The notes: a model not told the origin generated them from the letters alone. DNA of 64,000 nt from Oceaniferula marina (GCF_013391475.1 NZ_JACBAZ010000001.1:1012377-1076376), one strand, 5' to 3'; counted from the stretch's first letter, positions 43,599 to 52,221 are shown. Numbers and translations: made by a program.

Positions 43599-44020
43599 AC
43601 AACCTTCCCCTTTTCGTGTTGGTCTGGTTCAAGGATCGCCCGAATACGATCGATCTCCTCAGCTGTTATTCTGTTCTTCTCCACCAAATGCGTGATCAAG
43701 GGAGCAATCGATCCGGCCGTCAGATTGTTTGCCAGACTTTCTAACTGACCACCACCATACTCTTCTCGACTCAAGGTTGTCGAAAAAAGATTCACAGCCG
43801 TTTCCCGGTCTCGCTGCACACACCCCTTCCCCTCGAGACGTTGGAGAAGTCGCTGTACAGTCCCATTCTGAGAAGCCCCTTGGCCCGGGTAAAGCTGCTC
43901 ACGAATCTGACGAGCCGTCAATGGTTCCTGCTTCCATAGCAGATCCATGACCGCCAGTTCAGCTTTGGCCAGATGAGTGACACTGGGGCTCAGATCAGGA
44001 CTTTCATGTTTCTTCTTCAT
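43595..44020 (-). CDS. BlaI/MecI/CopY-family repressor
   Basis: A 141-aa winged-helix repressor, start taken at 44020 (MKKKHESPDLSPS); the frame extends to 44086 over its own promoter. The HTH reads LAKAELAVMDLLWKQEPLTARQIREQL and the wing NGTVQRLLQRLEGKGCVQRDRE, as in BlaI. The C-terminal dimerisation helices follow. The gene overlaps the protease gene behind it by 4 bp, the usual blaI-blaR1 order. Two palindromes in front of it are the likely autoregulatory operators. Confidence 0.92.
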   Translation of the reverse strand: MKKKHESPDLSPSVTHLAKAELAVMDLLWKQEPLTARQIREQLYPGQGASQNGTVQRLLQRLEGKGCVQRDRETAVNLFSTTLSREEYGGGQLESLANNLTAGSIAPLITHLVEKNRITAEEIDRIRAILEPDQHEKGKVV

Positions 44021-44037
44021 AACACACAGTAGGCTAT

Positions 44038-44077
44038 TACGACAACCTGTCGCAGGTTTACGACTACTTGCCGTAAA
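44038..44077 (-). promoter_or_regulatory. Two BlaI-type operator palindromes
   Basis: Palindrome 1 (44038-44054) reads TACGACA-N3-TGTCGCA; palindrome 2 (44057-44077) has arms TTTACG and CGTAAA around 9 bp. Both resemble the TACGACA/TGTCGTA and TACA/TGTA operators of BlaI and CopY repressors, and lie 18-57 bp upstream of the blaI-like ATG. Confidence 0.7.
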
Positions 44078-44086
44078 CGTCAACAA

Positions 44087-44120
44087 GAAAAATCCCCCGC
44101 TGAGTAATACAACGAGGGAT
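44087..44120 (-). terminator. Terminator of the metK-ahcY operon
   Basis: ATCCCTCG pairs with CGGGGGAT on the - strand (one T-G pair; 44113-44120 and 44092-44099), with a 13-nt loop, followed by TTTTTC. It lies 40 bp past the ahcY stop. Confidence 0.75.
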
Positions 44121-44159
44121 GATGTTGTAGATATTACGATCTATGGCTCTTGAATATCC

Positions 44160-45593
44160 CTAATAGCGGTAGTGATCAGGCTTGTAAGGGCCCTCCTGGG
44201 AAACACCAATGTATTCGGCTTGTTCAGGGGTGAGCACCGTGAGTTTACAACCAATCTTCTCGAGGTGGAGTCGAGCGACTTCTTCATCAAGATGCTTGGG
44301 AAGCACTTTCACCTCACCAGGCTTGTAGCTGTCCCTGTTTTTCCAAAGGTCGATCTGAGCCAGTGTCTGGTTGGCAAAGGAGTTAGACATCACAAAACTA
44401 GGATGACCGGTGGCACATCCCAAGTTGACCAAACGACCTTCAGCAAGCATATACAGGCTATTACCCGTTGGGAAAGTAAACTTGTCCACCTGGGGCTTGA
44501 TGTTGAGGTGGGTAACGCCCTCCGCTTTAGTGAGCGCATCCATCTGGATCTCATTATCGAAGTGGCCGATGTTGCAGACAATCGCCTGATCCTTCATCTT
44601 CTCCATATGCTCAAGGCGGATGATATCGAAGTTACCTGTGGTGGTGACATAAATGTCTCCCCATCCAAGTGTGTCTTCAACCGTCAGAACACGGTATCCT
44701 TCCATGGCAGCTTGGAGTGCACAAATCGGGTCAACCTCCGTGACCACCACCTGGGCGCCTTGTCCACGCAGTGCCTGGGCACATCCTTTACCGACGTCAC
44801 CGTAGCCACAAACAACAGCCACCTTACCCGAGATCATCACATCCGTTGCACGCTTGATGCCATCAACCAGCGATTCACGGCAACCGTAGAGGTTGTCAAA
44901 TTTCGACTTGGTTACGGAGTCGTTCACATTGATCGCTGGGACAAGAAGGGATCCTTCCTTGGCCATCTGATAGAGACGATGCACGCCTGTCGTGGTTTCT
45001 TCGGAAACCCCCTTCCAATCCTTGATAATCTTGGCAAAGACGCCAGGCTGCTCGGCTCCGATCTTCTTGAGAAGTTCTTTAATGACGCCCTCTTCGTCAC
45101 TGGATGCCGGCTGATTCACCCAGTCGGATCCATTTTCCATTTCATATCCTTTGTGGATCAACAAGGTCGCATCCCCGCCGTCATCGACGATCAGTTCAGG
45201 CCCAAGGTCTCCAGGGAATTGAATCGCCTGCCAGGTGCACCACCAGTATTCTTCAAGGGTCTCCCCTTTCCAGGCAAAGACAGGAGTTCCTGACTTGGCA
45301 ATCGCCGCTGCGGCATGGTCCTGAGTTGAGAAAATATTACAGGAAACCCAGCGGACATCAGCCCCCAGTTCAACCAGAGTTTCGATCAGTACAGCGGTCT
45401 GAATCGTCATATGCAATGAACCCATAATCCGGACCCCCTGCAATGGCTTTTCCGGACCATACTTGGCGCGGGTTTGCATCAGGCCGGGCATTTCGTGCTC
45501 AGCAATATCGATTTCCTTCCGGCCGAAGTCAGCCAGATTGATATCTGCGATTTTGTAATCGTTAGTGAGTGGTTTTTCGATCGTTGTTGTCAT
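44160..45593 (-). CDS. ahcY: Adenosylhomocysteinase
   Basis: Cleaves S-adenosylhomocysteine to adenosine and homocysteine and so removes the inhibitory product of methylation. 477 aa, cytoplasmic tetramer. Conserved parts: [17 protein letters not shown] (substrate), [15 protein letters not shown], the NAD site [18 protein letters not shown] and the C-terminal KPDHYRY, whose Lys and Tyr reach the neighbouring NAD site. The insertion before the NAD domain is that of the long bacterial type. It follows metK by 48 bp on the same strand, so one operon supplies SAM and clears SAH. Confidence 0.97.
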   Translation of the reverse strand: MTTTIEKPLTNDYKIADINLADFGRKEIDIAEHEMPGLMQTRAKYGPEKPLQGVRIMGSLHMTIQTAVLIETLVELGADVRWVSCNIFSTQDHAAAAIAKSGTPVFAWKGETLEEYWWCTWQAIQFPGDLGPELIVDDGGDATLLIHKGYEMENGSDWVNQPASSDEEGVIKELLKKIGAEQPGVFAKIIKDWKGVSEETTTGVHRLYQMAKEGSLLVPAINVNDSVTKSKFDNLYGCRESLVDGIKRATDVMISGKVAVVCGYGDVGKGCAQALRGQGAQVVVTEVDPICALQAAMEGYRVLTVEDTLGWGDIYVTTTGNFDIIRLEHMEKMKDQAIVCNIGHFDNEIQMDALTKAEGVTHLNIKPQVDKFTFPTGNSLYMLAEGRLVNLGCATGHPSFVMSNSFANQTLAQIDLWKNRDSYKPGEVKVLPKHLDEEVARLHLEKIGCKLTVLTPEQAEYIGVSQEGPYKPDHYRY

Positions 45594-45641
45594 GGTTTTA
45601 ATTGATTGGTTTAATTGATTAGATCTTATGTCTGCTTTATT

Positions 45642-46817
45642 TTACTGCGAAACAGCCGCTAACAGCTCTGTGACCTTATCGGTATTTTCCCAAGGAAGCT
45701 CTGCATTCTCGCGGCCAAAGTGACCGTAGTTGGTGGTTTTGCTATAGATCGGGCGAAGCAGGTCAAGCTGGGCCACAATGTCAGCGGGCTTGAAGGAGAA
45801 CACCTCTTTGACAGCAGCAACGATAGCCGACTCCTCCACACTCGCCGTATTAAAGGTATCGATATCGATGCTCACCGGTTGGGGGTGACCAATCGCGTAG
45901 GCAACCTGGATTTCCACTTTCTCTGCCAGTCCGGCAGCCACGATATTTTTGGCCACCCAGCGACACATGTAAGCAGCCGAGCGATCTACTTTGGACGGGT
46001 CTTTACCGGAGAAAGCACCTCCACCGTGACGCCCCATCCCACCGTAAGTATCGACAATGATTTTCCGGCCTGTCAGTCCACAGTCACCAACAGGACCTCC
46101 GATCACAAACTTCCCGGTCGGGTTGACGAGGATTTCCGTATTCTCGGTGACCAGTTCAGCCGGCAGCACCTTGTGAATGAGTTTTTCCGTGATGGTTTGT
46201 TTGATTTCCTCATGCTCTACGCCCTCGGCATGCATGGTGGAAACGACCACTGCGGTGATCTCTTTCACCTGGCCGTCAACGTAGCGGCAAGACACCTGGG
46301 TCTTGGAGTCCGGACGGAGCCACTTAATCTCACCATCCTTGCGTAAGCGGGTCAATTCCTCGCCCAGTTGGTGGGAGTAAATCACCGGAGCGGGCATCAG
46401 CTGAGGCGTATCCTTACAAGCAAAACCAAACATCAGCCCCTGGTCACCGGCTCCTTGCTCTTCATGGTCCTTGCCATCCGCACCTTTATCATCCACTCCT
46501 TGGGCGATGTCGCTGGACTGCTGCCCCAGCGCATTGACAAAAACAAAGCGCTCGGCGTGGAAAGCACAATCGTCATAGGTGTAGCCGATCTCCCTGATCG
46601 CCTCGTACACAGCCGATTGATAGTTGAACTGGGAATCCGTGGAAATCTCGCCGGCCAGAACCACCATGTTGTCCTTAACCAGAGTTTCACAGGCTACACG
46701 GCTGTTGGGGTCCCCTTTGAGACATTGATCCAGAATGTAATCGCTGATCGTGTCACAAACCTTATCGGGGTGACCTTCGGTAACAGATTCAGAAGAAAAA
46801 ATAAATTCGCGTGACAT
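45642..46817 (-). CDS. metK: S-adenosylmethionine synthase
   Basis: Makes S-adenosylmethionine from methionine and ATP. 391 aa from the ATG at 46817 ([19 protein letters not shown]); the longer frame to 47009 runs into the divergent gene. The ATP motif GHPDKVCD, the loop [12 protein letters not shown] (usually GYAT), [18 protein letters not shown] and the C-terminal [15 protein letters not shown] are all present. It is the first gene of the metK-ahcY operon. The 76-bp gap to the divergent ArsR-type gene has a perfect palindrome and is too short for a known SAM riboswitch, so control is more likely by the repressor. Confidence 0.97.
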   Translation of the reverse strand: MSREFIFSSESVTEGHPDKVCDTISDYILDQCLKGDPNSRVACETLVKDNMVVLAGEISTDSQFNYQSAVYEAIREIGYTYDDCAFHAERFVFVNALGQQSSDIAQGVDDKGADGKDHEEQGAGDQGLMFGFACKDTPQLMPAPVIYSHQLGEELTRLRKDGEIKWLRPDSKTQVSCRYVDGQVKEITAVVVSTMHAEGVEHEEIKQTITEKLIHKVLPAELVTENTEILVNPTGKFVIGGPVGDCGLTGRKIIVDTYGGMGRHGGGAFSGKDPSKVDRSAAYMCRWVAKNIVAAGLAEKVEIQVAYAIGHPQPVSIDIDTFNTASVEESAIVAAVKEVFSFKPADIVAQLDLLRPIYSKTTNYGHFGRENAELPWENTDKVTELLAAVSQ

Positions 46818-46851
46818 AATTTGCTTATTGGTTTTGATTGGCTTCAGATTT

Positions 46852-46873
46852 CGCATCAACAAATCTTGATGCG
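46852..46873. promoter_or_regulatory. Palindrome between metK and the ArsR-methyltransferase gene
   Basis: CGCATCAA (46852-46859) and TTGATGCG (46866-46873) form a perfect 8-bp inverted repeat with a 6-bp spacer. It lies 34 bp before metK and 20 bp before the divergent regulator, the ideal place for an operator acting on both promoters. I infer that the adjacent ArsR-type protein binds it. Confidence 0.75.
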
Positions 46874-46893
46874 TTGATTTAACCCATATTCCC

Positions 46894-47808
46894 ATGCCGT
46901 CAATCCTGAAATCCTTAAAACTTCTCTCGGATCCTACCCGGATCAGGATCCTGCTCCTGCTTGAGAGCGAGTCACTGAATGTGGCCGAGCTGCAGGAAAT
47001 CCTCGGCATGGGCCAAAGCCGGATCTCTACCCAGCTATCTCAGCTGCGCCAAGAAGGGCTGGTCACAAGCTCACGCTCAGGAAAAAACAACGTCTACACC
47101 ATGAGTGCGCCGGATGCCCTGATGCAAGTGGCCCGACAAGCCGCTGATGAAATCCCGGAAGTCGCGGCCGACTCCCAGACACTTGCCCACATTCTTCGCA
47201 AACGCCGAGACGCTGCCCGGTCTTACTTCGACACCTTGGCTGGAAAATTTGGTCGGAGCTACGTCCCGGGCCGGTCATGGAAATCACTGGCCGAAGCGAT
47301 GCTCAAAATCCTCAACTACAAGGTGGTCGCCGACCTCGGAGCGGGAGAAGGCACTCTGGCCCAACTGCTGGCACCTCGGGCCGATCAAGTCATCGCAATC
47401 GACAACTCCCCGAACATGGTCCAGTTCGGCCAGCAACTCGCCAAAGAACACGGCCTCAACAACCTGGAGTATCGACTCGGCGATATCGAAGCCCCGCCCA
47501 TCGATGACGCCAGCATCGACCTCACCATTTTTTCACAGGCACTCCACCACGCCGAGCACCCCGAACGAGCAATCACCTCAACCTACCGCATGCTCAAACC
47601 AGGAGGCACGGTTGTCATCCTCGATCTGCTCCAGCACAGCTTCGAACAGGCGCGTGAACTGTATGCTGACACCTGGCTCGGGTTTTCCGAAGTCGAACTC
47701 TACAAAATGCTCGAAGACGCCGGGTTCAAAAACATCGAGACCACCATCGTCGATAAGGAATCCGAAGCCCCTCACTTCCAAACACTGTTAGCCACTGCTA
47801 CAAAATAG
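46894..47808 (+). CDS. ArsR-family HTH fused to a SAM methyltransferase domain (SahR-like)
   Basis: A 304-aa fusion. Residues 1-75 are an ArsR winged helix ([41 protein letters not shown]). Residues about 135-300 are a class I methyltransferase with motif [16 protein letters not shown], acidic [19 protein letters not shown] and [14 protein letters not shown]. The metal-binding cysteines of metal-sensing ArsR proteins are missing. Its position, divergent from metK-ahcY with a shared palindrome, fits the SahR regulators described in Proteobacteria, in which the methyltransferase-like domain senses S-adenosylhomocysteine. I infer that it is a SAH-responsive repressor of this operon; a true methyltransferase activity is possible too. 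Confidence 0.85.
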   Translation: MPSILKSLKLLSDPTRIRILLLLESESLNVAELQEILGMGQSRISTQLSQLRQEGLVTSSRSGKNNVYTMSAPDALMQVARQAADEIPEVAADSQTLAHILRKRRDAARSYFDTLAGKFGRSYVPGRSWKSLAEAMLKILNYKVVADLGAGEGTLAQLLAPRADQVIAIDNSPNMVQFGQQLAKEHGLNNLEYRLGDIEAPPIDDASIDLTIFSQALHHAEHPERAITSTYRMLKPGGTVVILDLLQHSFEQARELYADTWLGFSEVELYKMLEDAGFKNIETTIVDKESEAPHFQTLLATATK

Positions 47809-47913
47809 GGTTTCACCCTGCCTGCGAGCCAAGGAATCATCCATCTCATAGCCAGAGCTTCTAGTCCGCGGACAAATCTTGTTCATCTTTCTAAATCCTA
47901 CTACCTTCCACCT

Positions 47914-48648
47914 ATGGCAACCAAAGAACGCGCCGATGCCCTCCTCGTTTCACGCGGGCTCTGCGACTCCCGGGAGCAGGCAAAACGACTCATCCTCGCT
48001 GGTGAGGTACTTGCCGGAACCAACGTCGTCGCCAAACCCAGCACCAAACTCGCCACCGACACCGAGCTGACCGTCAAGGAACGCCCCAAATATGTCGGTC
48101 GAGGCGGCTTAAAAATGGAAGGAGCTCTCGACGCCTTTGACATTCACCCTGACGGCTACGTTTGCCTCGACGTCGGAGCTTCCACAGGAGGCTTTACCGA
48201 CTGCCTACTGCAGCGCGGTGCCAACAAAGTGCACGCCGTTGACGTTGGAACCAACCAACTTGCCTGGAAACTGCGCAACGACCCCCGCGTCGTCGTGAAG
48301 GAAAAATTCAACGCCCGCCACATGACCCCGGATGACATTGGTGAACGTATCGATCTCGCCGTCACCGATGTTTCCTTTATCTCCCTGACACGCATCCTGC
48401 CGCCCATGTTTGCTACTCTCAAAGAAGAGGGTCAAATTATCTGTCTCATCAAACCCCAATTCGAACTGAGCCGTGAGGATATCAGCAAGGGGGGCATTGT
48501 TCGAGACCCCGCATTGCACCAACGCGCCGTCGATAAAATCCACCACTTTGTCACCGAAGAACTCGGCTACATCTGGATCGAATGCATTGACTCACCCATC
48601 ACGGGAACCGATGGCAATAAAGAGTTCCTCGCCAGGCTTAAAAAATAG
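47914..48648 (+). CDS. tlyA: TlyA-family rRNA 2'-O-methyltransferase (hemolysin A-like)
   Basis: A 244-aa cytoplasmic protein: an S4 RNA-binding domain (1-62, MATKERADALLVSRGLCDSR with GLCDSREQAKRLILAGEV) followed by an FtsJ-like methyltransferase fold. Motif I is CLDVGASTGGFTDCLLQ (about 89-105); AVDVGTNQLAWKLR, VTDVSFISLTRIL and LIKPQFE follow, and Lys-Asp-Lys-Glu-type residues appear in place. In mycobacteria TlyA methylates 16S and 23S rRNA; here the role is inferred from the family. It converges with the GH10 gene, 4 bp between stops. Confidence 0.93.
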   Translation: MATKERADALLVSRGLCDSREQAKRLILAGEVLAGTNVVAKPSTKLATDTELTVKERPKYVGRGGLKMEGALDAFDIHPDGYVCLDVGASTGGFTDCLLQRGANKVHAVDVGTNQLAWKLRNDPRVVVKEKFNARHMTPDDIGERIDLAVTDVSFISLTRILPPMFATLKEEGQIICLIKPQFELSREDISKGGIVRDPALHQRAVDKIHHFVTEELGYIWIECIDSPITGTDGNKEFLARLKK

Positions 48649-48652
48649 GCCC

Positions 48653-49780
48653 TCACTTGGACGGCGAAGTTTTTGCGGCCTGAAGCAACTCCCGCTGGAT
48701 TGAATAATAGGCAGGTTTGGCGGCAAACTGATCATCAAACAAGCACCCCTCATACGCACGATTCCGAATCCATGCTTCACCATCGCTGAGGTTCCAGACA
48801 TTCCAGGTCACCACCCCGGAGGCCCGATGCTCGAGAAGAATACGCAGGATTGCACCAAAGGTGGCCGCCTGCGCTTGGTAATCCTTATCCTTTTTTAACC
48901 AAACATTGTTTTCTGTCACGTGAAACGACAGTCCATTAGCATGTGACCAACGAATCAATTCATGCAAGGCCTCCACATTTCCCGGCTGCTTTTCCCAACC
49001 AACATCGACGTGTGCCTGCCACCCTATGCCATCCACACGAAGACCCTGTTTTCGGAGATAGAGAACGGTGGATTTGACCTTCTCCCACATGGCCTTTTCC
49101 ATACTCCCATGCTGGTTGATGATGAGCTTTGTTTTCGGAGCATGTTTGTCCGCTAATAAAAAAGCCCGCTTGATATAGAGCGGAGGCCTCAATGGATCGC
49201 TGTCATCATAGCCCATTTTGGGCCATGGGTTCTCCCACTTGTCGACACCCGGTTTCGGGCCGAACCATGAACCATCTGTGCTCACCGCCTCATTCACCAC
49301 ATCGATCCACTTGACGTGATCGTAGCGATCGTATCGTTGACACAAACGGGTCATAAACTCATCCAGACATTGCGACAGCTCTTCGGCTGTTCGTTGGTCT
49401 TCTTTTGCCCACCGGGAAACCTGCGGGCTGATCGGCCCGTGCAGCCGCAGCACCTGCTGGCGCTCGGCGCAGCGTTTCACCCAGGCATCCGCATGCTTCC
49501 AGTTCCAGACGCCCGGACGTGGATTGATCATCTGCTGCTTAAAATCGTTTTCAGGAGTCACATACGAAAACTCCCGATCCAAAACAGTGCCGGAGCCGCG
49601 TTCGAGTTTGGCCCACCCCGTGGTGCCGCCGATGTACACATGTCCCTCAGGAAAATGCTTACGCACCAGTGTTCTCAAGCGCTCCCCATCAGGAACCGGC
49701 ATCTCTGCTGCAGACAAAGAGGCGGCACCTGCCACACAGCCAAACCCCAAACAAACTAAAAAACTCCTGTTAGTTTTCAT
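48653..49780 (-). CDS. Secreted GH10-family glycoside hydrolase (xylanase-like)
   Basis: A 375-aa secreted enzyme (signal peptide to about residue 25) with the GH10 barrel. The acid/base Glu is in WIDVVNEAV (E164) and the nucleophile in SFHVTENNVW (E290). The family usually has xITELD at the nucleophile; here the acidic partner after Glu is Asn-Asn. The usual WHSQ motif is replaced by LRLHGPISPQVSRW. So it is a divergent member, perhaps acting on a polymer other than plain xylan. It overlaps the upstream alcohol dehydrogenase stop by 11 bp, an odd operon partner. Confidence 0.85.
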   Translation of the reverse strand: MKTNRSFLVCLGFGCVAGAASLSAAEMPVPDGERLRTLVRKHFPEGHVYIGGTTGWAKLERGSGTVLDREFSYVTPENDFKQQMINPRPGVWNWKHADAWVKRCAERQQVLRLHGPISPQVSRWAKEDQRTAEELSQCLDEFMTRLCQRYDRYDHVKWIDVVNEAVSTDGSWFGPKPGVDKWENPWPKMGYDDSDPLRPPLYIKRAFLLADKHAPKTKLIINQHGSMEKAMWEKVKSTVLYLRKQGLRVDGIGWQAHVDVGWEKQPGNVEALHELIRWSHANGLSFHVTENNVWLKKDKDYQAQAATFGAILRILLEHRASGVVTWNVWNLSDGEAWIRNRAYEGCLFDDQFAAKPAYYSIQRELLQAAKTSPSK

Positions 49781-50777
49781 TACTCAGAACGATACGATAA
49801 TGCGCCTTGCCACTGCGCAGACGCTCGATGGCTTCATTGACTTGATCCATTTTGAATGTTTCCACCACCGGTTGAATCTCATGCAACTTGGCAAACTCCA
49901 ACATGCTCGCAATCGTCGCCGGACTTCCAATCGGTGAACCGGAAACCGATCGCTGCCCCATGATGAGTGAAAACACATTCAAATCAAGAGGCTCCAAAGT
50001 GGCTCCGACAAAATGCAAGCGCCCTTTGGCCTTTAAGGTATTTAAATAGAGGTTCCAGTCGAGCTTCACATTCACCGTCGACAGGATCAAATCGAATCGC
50101 CCTGCGGCAGCCTCAATCTCTGCCGCATCCCTTGAGTTCAGGGTGTCATGAGCTCCAAGCTCAAGCGCTTCCTTCCGCTTCGACTCACTTGAGGTAAATG
50201 CCGTCACCTCACAGCCCCAGGCATTGAGAAACTGTAAGGCCATATGGCCGAGCCCTCCGATCCCGATCACCGCCACCCGATCCGTCGGTTTGACATCAAA
50301 CTGAACCAAGGGGTTGAACACCGTGATCCCGCCACAAAACAAAGGACCCGCAGATTCCAAATCCACCCCGTCGGGGATGGGAACCACCGCATCCACCATC
50401 GCCCTCACCTTGTCGGCAAAACCTCCATGGTGACCGACGATCGTTGCCTGGGATTCTGCACACAGGTTTTGATCCCCGGCATGACAATGGCCACAATCGT
50501 TGCAAAACCCCGACTGCCAACCGAGACCAACCACCTTGCCTAACCACTCTCCTTTCACCTCTTTGCCCACCTTGCCCACGGTGCCCACCACTTCATGCCC
50601 GGGCACCACCGGATACTGGGTCATCCCCCAGGAATCATCGATCACACTGAGGTCACTGTGACAGATACCACAGAACGTTACATCGATCTCCACCTCATGC
50701 GCCCCTAACTCGCCGGGGTCGTATTCAAATGCTTGGAGCTCTCCTTTGGCCTCGTGGGCTGCGTATGCCTTGATCAT
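49770..50777 (-). CDS. Zinc-dependent alcohol dehydrogenase, medium-chain family
   Basis: A 335-aa cytoplasmic enzyme. The catalytic zinc site is FCGICHSDLS plus PGHEVVG; the structural zinc site has the cysteine pattern FCNDCGHCHAGDQNLC. The NADP-binding motif is VAVIGIGGLGHMALQF. The arrangement, including VGLGWQSGFC, is that of the YahK/AdhC or cinnamyl-alcohol dehydrogenase-like group, which reduces a broad range of aldehydes with NADPH. Its stop overlaps the GH10 start by 11 bp. Confidence 0.92.
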   Translation of the reverse strand: MIKAYAAHEAKGELQAFEYDPGELGAHEVEIDVTFCGICHSDLSVIDDSWGMTQYPVVPGHEVVGTVGKVGKEVKGEWLGKVVGLGWQSGFCNDCGHCHAGDQNLCAESQATIVGHHGGFADKVRAMVDAVVPIPDGVDLESAGPLFCGGITVFNPLVQFDVKPTDRVAVIGIGGLGHMALQFLNAWGCEVTAFTSSESKRKEALELGAHDTLNSRDAAEIEAAAGRFDLILSTVNVKLDWNLYLNTLKAKGRLHFVGATLEPLDLNVFSLIMGQRSVSGSPIGSPATIASMLEFAKLHEIQPVVETFKMDQVNEAIERLRSGKAHYRIVLSNEN

Positions 50778-50877
50778 AACAACTAAACTACGGCATCAGC
50801 CCACCCCGTCAACCGGCAATCCACGATTGACAGTCTTCCGATTTTCCGGGTGATAGAGAGAACAGAGCGAGGCTCCA

Positions 50878-51438
50878 TTAAAAACGGCGCAACTCTTGCA
50901 ACACACGCTGCACGGGCAGACCAACGACATTGTCGTAGTCGCCCTTGAGCTGCTCAATGATGAGATCGCCATGCTCCTGAACCGCGTAAGCCCCTGCCTT
51001 ATCCAATACATGCACCTTGGATAAATAGTCATCGATTATCGTCAAACTCAATGGTTTGAACACGACCTCGGTGATCTCATGAAAACAATGACTCTCGCCA
51101 CCACGGGCCAAACACACGCCTGTGCAGACTTTACTCGTTCTGCCTGATAACTGTTGCAACATCTTACGCGCATGCGCCTCATCATCCGGCTTTCCCAGCG
51201 GCATCTGGTCGATATAGACCAGGGTATCCGCCCCCAACACCACAGCCTCAGGAAAATCCTTCGCCACCGCAAGCGCCTTGAGCTTCGCATTCCCTTCGCA
51301 AAGAACAGGCAATGGAATCGACGCATCATGCAACTCTTCCGCCGGAGAAACCAGCACATCAAAATCCAAGCCAGCAGCCGACAACAGTTCACGCCGACGC
51401 GGCGAACCCGATGCCAGAATCAAACGATCTAAACCCAT
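50878..51438 (-). CDS. maf: Maf-like nucleotide pyrophosphatase
   Basis: House-cleaning enzyme that hydrolyses dTTP/UTP or modified nucleotides, linked to cell division arrest. 186 aa. The signature LILASGSPRRRELLSAAGL is at the N-terminus, and GADTLVYIDQMPLGKP, KAGAYAVQEHGD and GDYDNVVGLPV complete the site. The ATG at 51438 is preferred (a GTG at 51441 is just before it). Its start codon lies at the very end of a 7-bp repeat array, so the whole leader is repeat DNA and no Shine-Dalgarno is visible. Confidence 0.93.
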   Translation of the reverse strand: MGLDRLILASGSPRRRELLSAAGLDFDVLVSPAEELHDASIPLPVLCEGNAKLKALAVAKDFPEAVVLGADTLVYIDQMPLGKPDDEAHARKMLQQLSGRTSKVCTGVCLARGGESHCFHEITEVVFKPLSLTIIDDYLSKVHVLDKAGAYAVQEHGDLIIEQLKGDYDNVVGLPVQRVLQELRRF

Positions 51439-51440
51439 CA

Positions 51441-51540
51441 CAAATCACTAATTACTAATCACAAATCACAAATCACCAATCACCAATCACAAATCACAAA
51501 TCACCAATCACCAATCACCAATCACCAATCACCAATCACC
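51441..51540. repeat. Heptamer tandem repeat array between lexA and maf (14 units)
   Basis: Fourteen successive 7-bp units of the form C(A/C/T)AAT(C/T)A run without interruption from 51441 to 51538. Most are CCAATCA (8) or CAAATCA (4 or 5), with CTAATCA and CTAATTA variants at the maf end. Read on the - strand the units are TGATTGG, TGATTTG and TGATTAG. The array begins 6 bp after the lexA stop and ends inside the maf start codon region. The more degenerate units lie at the maf end, as expected if the array grows at the other end. Confidence 0.92.
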
Positions 51541-51546
51541 TGCCCC

Positions 51547-52164
51547 CTATGCCGCCGAACGCAGCAAGGCAACCAGAACGCCTTGGATAACTAACTCTCT
51601 CGCCGGGATCAGGTCGGGAAACTGTTCATTCTCTGCGCGAAGAAACGGTTTCCCATCTTCGATCACGTAGCGCTTCAGGGTTGTTTCTCCATCGATCAGA
51701 GCGGCGACTACATCTCCTTTACGCGGCTCGCGAAACTCCATCACCACAGTGTCTCCATCGCAAATATGTGCATCAATCATCGATTCCCCTCGGACTTTCA
51801 GAGCAAAGGTCCGGGCATTGCCATGCAGCCCCAGTGAAGAAACATCAATCGACAGGCAACCGTCTCGTTCGGAGTCCACGTCCTGGGACATCCCTGCCGC
51901 AATACTTCCGTAAATCGGAATATCCACGATTTCCTCTCGCTCCATTTCCTCGGGAAAGCCGATCCCGCAGGCTTTATTGGCCTTACGCACGATGGCTCCT
52001 TTTTTTTCCAAGGCGCGGAGGTGACTCATTGCCGCCGTCTGGCTGGCAAAGTTAAAGTGCCGTTGAATATCACGGGTCGATGGCATAAAGCCCTCAACCC
52101 GGTGGGTTTCCTTGAGGTAATCGAGAACCTCCTGCTGGCGTTTGGTAAGTGTAATCTGAGACAT
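51547..52164 (-). CDS. lexA: LexA SOS repressor
   Basis: Represses DNA-damage genes until RecA-stimulated self-cleavage. 205 aa: winged-helix N-terminal domain (TKRQQEVLDYLKE, PSTRDIQRHFNFAS), cleavage site Ala90-Gly91 within SIAAGMSQ, catalytic Ser128 in KVRGESMIDA and Lys164 in GETTLKRYV. All residues needed for autocleavage are there. The leader between the promoter and ATG is a 7-bp repeat array (52174-52221) and no Shine-Dalgarno is visible. A perfect TGTTC-N4-GAACA box 180 bp upstream suggests autoregulation. Confidence 0.97.
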   Translation of the reverse strand: MSQITLTKRQQEVLDYLKETHRVEGFMPSTRDIQRHFNFASQTAAMSHLRALEKKGAIVRKANKACGIGFPEEMEREEIVDIPIYGSIAAGMSQDVDSERDGCLSIDVSSLGLHGNARTFALKVRGESMIDAHICDGDTVVMEFREPRKGDVVAALIDGETTLKRYVIEDGKPFLRAENEQFPDLIPARELVIQGVLVALLRSAA

Positions 52165-52173
52165 GGGAATGAG

Positions 52174-52221
52174 TGATTAATGATTAATGATTAGTGATTA
52201 GTGATTAGTGATTAGTGATTG
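52174..52221. repeat. Heptamer tandem repeat array in the lexA leader (about 7 units)
   Basis: Two units TGATTAA, four units TGATTAG and a truncated TGATTG run from 52174 to 52221. On the coding strand of lexA this is (CTAATCA)n, and it ends 9 bp before the lexA ATG at 52164. The unit is the reverse complement of the CTAATCA found in the array at 51441, so lexA is flanked by two arrays of one repeat family in opposite orientation. Confidence 0.9.

Noticed and set aside
44172-45293. 373-codon frame opposite ahcY
   Set aside because: Fully antisense to a universally conserved enzyme; composition is a mirror of the ahcY codons.
46818-46893. SAM riboswitch before metK
   Set aside because: Only 76 bp separate metK from the divergent gene, and the only structure is the short palindrome, which fits a protein operator better.
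48912-48927. parS-like sequence (13 of 16 match to TGTTTCACGTGAAACA)
   Set aside because: It lies inside the GH10 coding region at the FHVTE codons, 25 kb from parB, and misses three consensus positions; chance is a sufficient explanation.
51441-51540. Possible CRISPR array
   Set aside because: Units are only 7 bp with no spacers and there are no cas genes; it is a simple tandem repeat.
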